Assembly: GCA_030831725.1 (NCBI GenBank)
Contig: JAURKN010000101.1
Span: forward strand, 1-19,542
Direction of reading: 5' to 3'
Source of the DNA: Ferruginibacter sp.
GTDB lineage: Bacteria > Bacteroidota > Bacteroidia > Chitinophagales > Chitinophagaceae
Length of the DNA: 19,542 bases
Of this stretch, positions 15,971 to 19,542 are shown piece after piece. Made by a program: the position numbers and the translations under genes. How positions within the stretch are numbered: the stretch's first letter is position 1; every line of letters begins with the position of its first letter. A model generated the notes under the pieces. The model was not told the DNA's origin. It worked only from the letters and a program-made list of their open reading frames with translations, and did not search any database.

Positions 15971-16021
15971 CCTTCAATCTCAAATCCATAATCCCTAATC
16001 CAAAATCACTAATCCAAAATC
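15971..16021 (-). repeat. 14-base tandem repeat between nuoD and nuoE
   Basis: On the minus strand, five bases after the nuoD stop, there are three full copies of a 14-base unit and a partial fourth: GATTTTGGATTAGT (16021-16008), GATTTTGGATTAGG (16007-15994), GATTATGGATTTGA (15993-15980), then GATTGAAGG. The first two differ at one base. It does not form a strong hairpin and encodes nothing evident. The remainder of the 15897-16026 gap is AT-rich and featureless. Confidence 0.8.
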
Positions 16022-16026
16022 ATTTA

Positions 16027-17256
16027 TTACGCATCCAACTCTCCGGCAATCAAATTCAGACTGCTCATCGTAATCACCGCATCGCTCAACATACCACCTT
16101 GAATCAGTTCAGGATAAGCTTGATAATAAATGAAGCATGGTCTTCTGAAATGCAAACGGTATGGCGTTCTGCCTCCATCGCTGATCAGATAATAACCCAG
16201 TTCTCCGTTTGCTCCTTCCACTGAATGATATACCTCACCTGCAGGGATATCCGCTTCACCCATTATGATTTTGAAATGATAGATCAAGGCTTCCATCTTG
16301 GTATACACATCCTTTTTCTCCGGCAGATAATATGCAGGTACATCCGCATGGTATACATCTGCTTCCGCACCGGTGAAACCTTGCACTTTGCGATACGCTT
16401 GTTTGATGATGGAAAGACTTTGCCACATCTCTTCGTTTCTAACGAGGAAGCGATCGTAGCAATCTCCTGTAGTACCTACCGGAATAGCGAAATCAAAATC
16501 TTCGTAACTGCTGTATGGATTGTGATGACGGACATCGTAATCTATTCCTGCCGCACGTAGGTTAGGTCCGGTGAATCCGTAGTTCTTCGCTCTTTCAGCA
16601 CTTATAGGACCACAACCGATGGTTCTTTCCATGAAGATTCGGTTGCGGGTGAATAATTTTTCAAACTCTCTCAGCTGCGCCGGATAACCGGTTTTTTCAT
16701 CCAGAAATTTCTCGAGTTTTTCAAAAGCGGCATTGGTGAAATTGCGTTCGAAACCACCGATTCTTCCAATGTTGGTGGTCAAGCGAGATCCACATACTTC
16801 CTCATATATTTCATAAATCAGCTCACGATATTGCATCACATACAAAAACCCAGAGTAAGCGCCACTATCTACACCCACAATGGAATTGCAGATAAGATGA
16901 TCAGCGATTCTGGCAAGCTCCATGATGATGACACGCAGATAATCGACACGCTTTGGTGTAGACACTCCAAGTAATTTTTCGCAAGTGAGGTGCCAGCCCA
17001 TATTGTTGATGGGTGAAGAACAGTAATTCAAGCGATCAGTCAGAGGAGTGATCTGGTATAGAGCCCTTCTCTCTGCGATTTTTTCGAAGGCGCGATGAAT
17101 GTATCCCACTGTGGATGTCGCTTTCATCACACGCTCCCCATCGAGTTCCAGAATATTCTGAAACACACCATGCGTCGCTGGATGCGTAGGTCCGAGGTTT
17201 AGCGTGGTTGTCTGTTTTTCAAGACTTCCTTCCGGTAAAAGTATGTGTTCACTCAT
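16027..17256 (-). CDS. nuoD: NADH-quinone oxidoreductase subunit D (49 kDa homologue)
   Basis: NuoD is the hydrogenase-derived subunit forming the quinone headgroup site with NuoB. The 409 residues start before the conserved LNLGPTHPATHGVFQNILEL (20-39), in which the histidines of THPATHG line the quinone pocket. GYIHRAFEKIAERR, DRLNYCSSPINNMGW, GVDSGAYSGFLYVMQY and GSRLTTNIGRIGG are all family blocks. The C-terminus ends in ISDGGRTPYRLHFRRPCF and SSLNLIAGELDA, as usual. It is a separate gene from nuoC, 32 bases away, not the fused NuoCD seen in enterobacteria. The start is the ATG at 17256. Confidence 0.97.
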   Translation of the reverse strand: MSEHILLPEGSLEKQTTTLNLGPTHPATHGVFQNILELDGERVMKATSTVGYIHRAFEKIAERRALYQITPLTDRLNYCSSPINNMGWHLTCEKLLGVSTPKRVDYLRVIIMELARIADHLICNSIVGVDSGAYSGFLYVMQYRELIYEIYEEVCGSRLTTNIGRIGGFERNFTNAAFEKLEKFLDEKTGYPAQLREFEKLFTRNRIFMERTIGCGPISAERAKNYGFTGPNLRAAGIDYDVRHHNPYSSYEDFDFAIPVGTTGDCYDRFLVRNEEMWQSLSIIKQAYRKVQGFTGAEADVYHADVPAYYLPEKKDVYTKMEALIYHFKIIMGEADIPAGEVYHSVEGANGELGYYLISDGGRTPYRLHFRRPCFIYYQAYPELIQGGMLSDAVITMSSLNLIAGELDA

Positions 17257-17288
17257 GTTGGTGTCTGATGACTTTTTCTTTTTTAAAT

Positions 17289-17792
17289 TTATCCTCTTCC
17301 GAACATTTCGTCGTCTTTATCGATTCTGGTTTGGTCTTCCAAAGGATATTCTTTTCTCAAAGGGAAATAATCCATCTCATCCACATTTAAAATCCGGATG
17401 AGGTTGGGATGACCAACAAAATTCACACCATAAAAATCATAGGTTTCTCTTTCCATGAAATTGGCGGATTGGTATAGTGCAGTCGCACTAAAAACGTCCG
17501 GCTGTTCAATGGCTGTGAATACTTTGAAACGGATTCTCACATTTTCCTTCCAATTGTGCAGATGATATACTACGGCAAGTTCTGCTCCTTTGTTATCGGG
17601 ATAATGCACCGCCTGCAGATCGGTTAAAAAATCAAAACCAAGTTCCTGGTCGTCAATAAGAAACTGAAGCACTTTAAGATTCATTTCCTTGGGCGCTGTA
17701 AACGTCAACATCCCATAAGGTTGCTCCCATTGGGTTAACGCATCTCCGAATTTCTCCGTCAGCTTCTGTTGTATGATTTCGTTTGTCAACAT
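17289..17792 (-). CDS. nuoC: NADH-quinone oxidoreductase subunit C (30 kDa homologue)
   Basis: NuoC is a structural subunit of the peripheral arm that packs on NuoD. The 167 residues carry the family signature MERETYDFYGVNFVGHPNL (113-131), then RILNVDEMDYFPLRKEYPLE (133-152). The N-terminal half is less conserved, as usual. The start is the ATG at 17792. The 86-base gap towards nuoB contains a 5-pair GC-rich hairpin (17834-17838 with 17848-17852) without a proper T run, and a repeated heptamer ATGTTTC on the plus strand. Neither looks like a clear regulatory element. Confidence 0.96.
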   Translation of the reverse strand: MLTNEIIQQKLTEKFGDALTQWEQPYGMLTFTAPKEMNLKVLQFLIDDQELGFDFLTDLQAVHYPDNKGAELAVVYHLHNWKENVRIRFKVFTAIEQPDVFSATALYQSANFMERETYDFYGVNFVGHPNLIRILNVDEMDYFPLRKEYPLEDQTRIDKDDEMFGRG

Positions 17793-17878
17793 GTTTTTAT
17801 GTTTCGATGTTTCAAAAGTTTTGTGGAATCAAAGGGGTGATTTCGCAACCCCGTAAATCCATTAAACCAATCAAACGT

Positions 17879-18442
17879 TTATTGTATACCGTAACTTCCC
17901 AACAACTCTTTATATTGATCACTATGTCTGCGACGGAGTCCCTCGGCATTCACCAAATCCTGGATTTTCATGAAGCCATCCAAAATCGCTTCAGGTCTGG
18001 GCGGACAACCCGGAACGTACACGTCAACAGGTATCACCTGATCGATACCTTGCATTACAGAATAAGAATCGAAAATACCTCCGCTGCTCGCGCAGGCGCC
18101 AACGGCTATCACCCATCTCGGCTCAGCCATTTGAAGGTAAACCTGCTTGAGTACCGGTCCCATCTTTTTAGCGATTGTACCCATCACCATCAGCAAATCA
18201 CACTGACGTGGAGAAAAGCCCACACGCTCCGATCCGAATCGGGCAAGGTCATAATGACTAGCCATGGTTGCCATGAATTCGATTCCGCAACAGCTGGTTG
18301 CAAAAGGCAAAGGCCAGATTGAATTTTTACGGGCAAGACTCACCACTTTTTCAAAGTTGGTGGCCATGAAACCCTCTCCCATATAACCTTCAGGAATACC
18401 CTGAAATTTAACTGTGTTGTTGAACTGTACCGGACGAGACAT
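17879..18442 (-). CDS. nuoB: NADH-quinone oxidoreductase subunit B (cluster N2)
   Basis: NuoB holds cluster N2, the last iron-sulfur centre, which hands electrons to quinone. The 187 residues contain the unusual adjacent cysteine ligands C51 and C52 in FATSCCGIEFMA, C117 in VGACASSGGIF and C146 in YVPGCPPRPEA, the full N2 set. ARFGSERVGFSPRQCDLLMV is a further family block. The start is the ATG at 18442, 60 bases after nuoA. The length is normal. Confidence 0.98.
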   Translation of the reverse strand: MSRPVQFNNTVKFQGIPEGYMGEGFMATNFEKVVSLARKNSIWPLPFATSCCGIEFMATMASHYDLARFGSERVGFSPRQCDLLMVMGTIAKKMGPVLKQVYLQMAEPRWVIAVGACASSGGIFDSYSVMQGIDQVIPVDVYVPGCPPRPEAILDGFMKIQDLVNAEGLRRRHSDQYKELLGSYGIQ

Positions 18443-18502
18443 ATTGTTTTGTTTTAGGTTAAAGGCATTTCCGTTTTTGATGAGAACGAGCCTTGAACAT
18501 TT

Positions 18503-18895
18503 TTATTCCTCCCATTTCAAAGCCCCTTTCTTGAATATGTAAATGAAACCGGCAAGAAAGGATGCTACAAAAAGCACTACCGCAAAAAAGCCTTCCCAAC
18601 CCAATGCCCTAAAATTGACAGCATATGGGTAAAAGAAAATGACTTCCACATCAAACAACACAAACAGGATCGCTATCAAAAAATATTTGATCGCCATGGG
18701 CTGACGTGCGTTCCCTTTGATTTCAATTCCACTTTCAAAATTTTGAAGCTTGTCTGATGTGACGCGCTTTGGACCAAGCAGGTTGGAACCCCAAATGATG
18801 GTAAAAACCAACCCTAAAGCGAAAATGATCTGAATGAAAATAGGGAGGTAGTTTGATGCTGTATTTGAAGCTGCCTGTAATAGGGTGAAGGGCAT
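18503..18895 (-). CDS. nuoA: NADH-quinone oxidoreductase subunit A
   Basis: NuoA is a three-helix membrane subunit at the junction of the two arms of complex I. I choose the ATG at 18895, giving 131 residues. The frame is open back to a TTG at 18997, but that extension has no family character and would cross the candidate promoter. Membrane helices lie at about 17-37, 69-90 and 100-122. The loop FESGIEIKGNARQPMAIKYF and the acidic FDVEVIFFYPYAV (D82, E84) are conserved features. It is the first gene of the nuo operon and divergent from ccmB. Confidence 0.96.
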   Translation of the reverse strand: MPFTLLQAASNTASNYLPIFIQIIFALGLVFTIIWGSNLLGPKRVTSDKLQNFESGIEIKGNARQPMAIKYFLIAILFVLFDVEVIFFYPYAVNFRALGWEGFFAVVLFVASFLAGFIYIFKKGALKWEE

Positions 18896-18922
18896 AGTTT
18901 TAACGTGTTGAATTTTCGTGAG

Positions 18923-18952
18923 CAAAAATAAGACAGGTGAATCAATATCCAA
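18923..18952 (-). promoter_or_regulatory. Candidate promoter of the nuo operon
   Basis: On the minus strand TATTTTTG (18930 down to 18923) matches the Bacteroidota -7 consensus TAnnTTTG. A TTG lies at 18952-18950, 19 bases upstream, within the spacing known for this group. Transcription would begin about 20-25 bases before the nuoA ATG at 18895. This is a motif match only, though its position ahead of the first nuo gene is right. The rest of the 18896-19060 divergent gap shows no clear plus-strand promoter for ccmB. Confidence 0.5.
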
Positions 18953-19060
18953 TGCCAATCTGGATGATTTGAAAAATAAGTGTCGTGGTGAAAACAAATA
19001 AAAAAACCAAAAGTTGAGGGTGATTCAATTTACATCATCAGATATTGGTTAATTTCGGGC

Positions 19061-19542
19061 ATGTCTAAATCTGTTTGGGCCCTGTTTTACAAAGACATCT
19101 TGCTGGAGTTTCGTCAGAAACACAGTTTCTATGGCGTTTTATTGTACATAGCCTCTACGATTTTTGTGCTTTACCTTGCTTTGTCGGATGTTCCGGAGTC
19201 TTCCGTTTGGAATACCTTGTTCTGGATCACCCAACTCTTCATCGGAATCAATGCTGTCGCAAAAAGTTTCCTCCAAGAAAGCAAGGGACGTCAACTCTAC
19301 TATTACTCAATTACATCTCCAACCAGCTTCATCGCTGCGAAACTCATTTTCAATACCCTGTTCATGCTTTTGATGAGCATGATCAGTCTATTCCTATTTG
19401 GGGTTTTTCTTGGGTTCCCTGTATCAGACGGGCTCATTTTCATTGGTATCGTCTGTTTGGGAGGAATGGGCATCAGTCTTGTATTTTCCCTGATGAGCGC
19501 CATTGCCGCCAAAGCCCAGCAAAATGCGGCACTGATGGCTAT
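19061..19542 (+). CDS. ccmB: CcmB, haem exporter / cytochrome c maturation membrane subunit (partial, cut by right edge)
   Basis: CcmB is the integral membrane part of the CcmAB ABC complex, which powers release of haem-loaded CcmE during cytochrome c maturation. The first 160 codons are present and the frame runs off the right edge; full-length members have about 220 residues. The start MSKSVWALFYKDILLEFRQK is typical. It is followed by a helix at about 22-41, one near 50-68, then FLQESKGRQLYYYSITSP (70-87), the cytoplasmic signature just before a third helix (93-117). A fourth helix (123-147) leads to AAKAQQNAALMA. It is the only plus-strand gene and is divergent from nuoA, with 165 bases between. 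A different ABC-2 type permease is possible but less likely. Other ccm genes would be expected beyond the window. Confidence 0.88.
   Translation, partial: MSKSVWALFYKDILLEFRQKHSFYGVLLYIASTIFVLYLALSDVPESSVWNTLFWITQLFIGINAVAKSFLQESKGRQLYYYSITSPTSFIAAKLIFNTLFMLLMSMISLFLFGVFLGFPVSDGLIFIGIVCLGGMGISLVFSLMSAIAAKAQQNAALMA

Noticed and set aside
17834..17852. GC-rich hairpin between nuoB and nuoC as a terminator
   Set aside because: The stem is only five pairs and no proper T run follows; a stop here would cut the complex I operon.
17783..18322. A 179-codon plus-strand open frame opposite nuoB and the nuoB-nuoC gap
   Set aside because: It lies antisense to a fully conserved NuoB, has low-complexity, histidine- and arginine-rich content with no family resemblance, and is a shadow of the real gene.
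18896..18997. N-terminal extension of nuoA from a TTG at 18997
   Set aside because: It passes through the candidate promoter and lacks family similarity; the ATG at 18895 gives the normal length.
1..19542. A hidden defence system, mobile element, CRISPR array or biosynthetic cluster
   Set aside because: All but short gaps are covered by conserved housekeeping and respiratory genes. No repeats with spacers, transposase or integrase genes, terminal inverted repeats, or RNA genes were seen.

Overview
The window reads as an ordinary chromosomal segment of a member of the Bacteroidota, probably of the Chitinophaga/Sphingobacteria type. The basis is protein style: a Bacteroidota-type TonB N-terminus, an exbB-exbD-exbD-tonB cluster, an ExbB with an extra N-terminal membrane segment and a short NuoG. 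Promoter-like motifs of the form TAnnTTTG, AT-rich gene starts and few Shine-Dalgarno sequences agree. Genus-level placement is inference.

Layout: 21 protein genes, almost all on the minus strand. Reading with transcription from right to left, a complete 14-gene nuo operon (nuoA at about 18.9 kb down to nuoN at 5.5 kb) encodes respiratory complex I. It is in the order A-B-C-D-E-F-G-H-I-J-K-L-M-N, with nuoC and nuoD as separate genes. Next comes a MacB-type ABC transporter permease (4161-5444) with its own candidate promoter, then exbB, exbD, exbD and tonB (974-3989), ended by a strong hairpin. The start of mnmE follows (1-888, cut by the left edge). At the right end ccmB, a cytochrome c/haem-exporter membrane subunit, is transcribed divergently on the plus strand and cut by the right edge.

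How the genes work together: complex I oxidises NADH, reduces quinone and pumps protons. The ExbB-ExbD-TonB complex spends proton-motive force to drive TonB-dependent outer-membrane receptors. CcmB belongs to cytochrome c maturation, so much of the window concerns membrane energetics. MnmE (tRNA wobble-uridine modification) is unrelated housekeeping.

I found no CRISPR array, transposase, integrase, phage gene, toxin-antitoxin pair, tRNA or rRNA. No gap between genes exceeds 300 bases. I see no new biological system here. The points worth a second look are a NuoG lacking nearly all of the molybdopterin-type domain but keeping an odd cysteine set, a nuoM without a usable ATG start, a 14-base tandem repeat inside the operon between nuoD and nuoE, and an ABC permease with no ATPase beside it.
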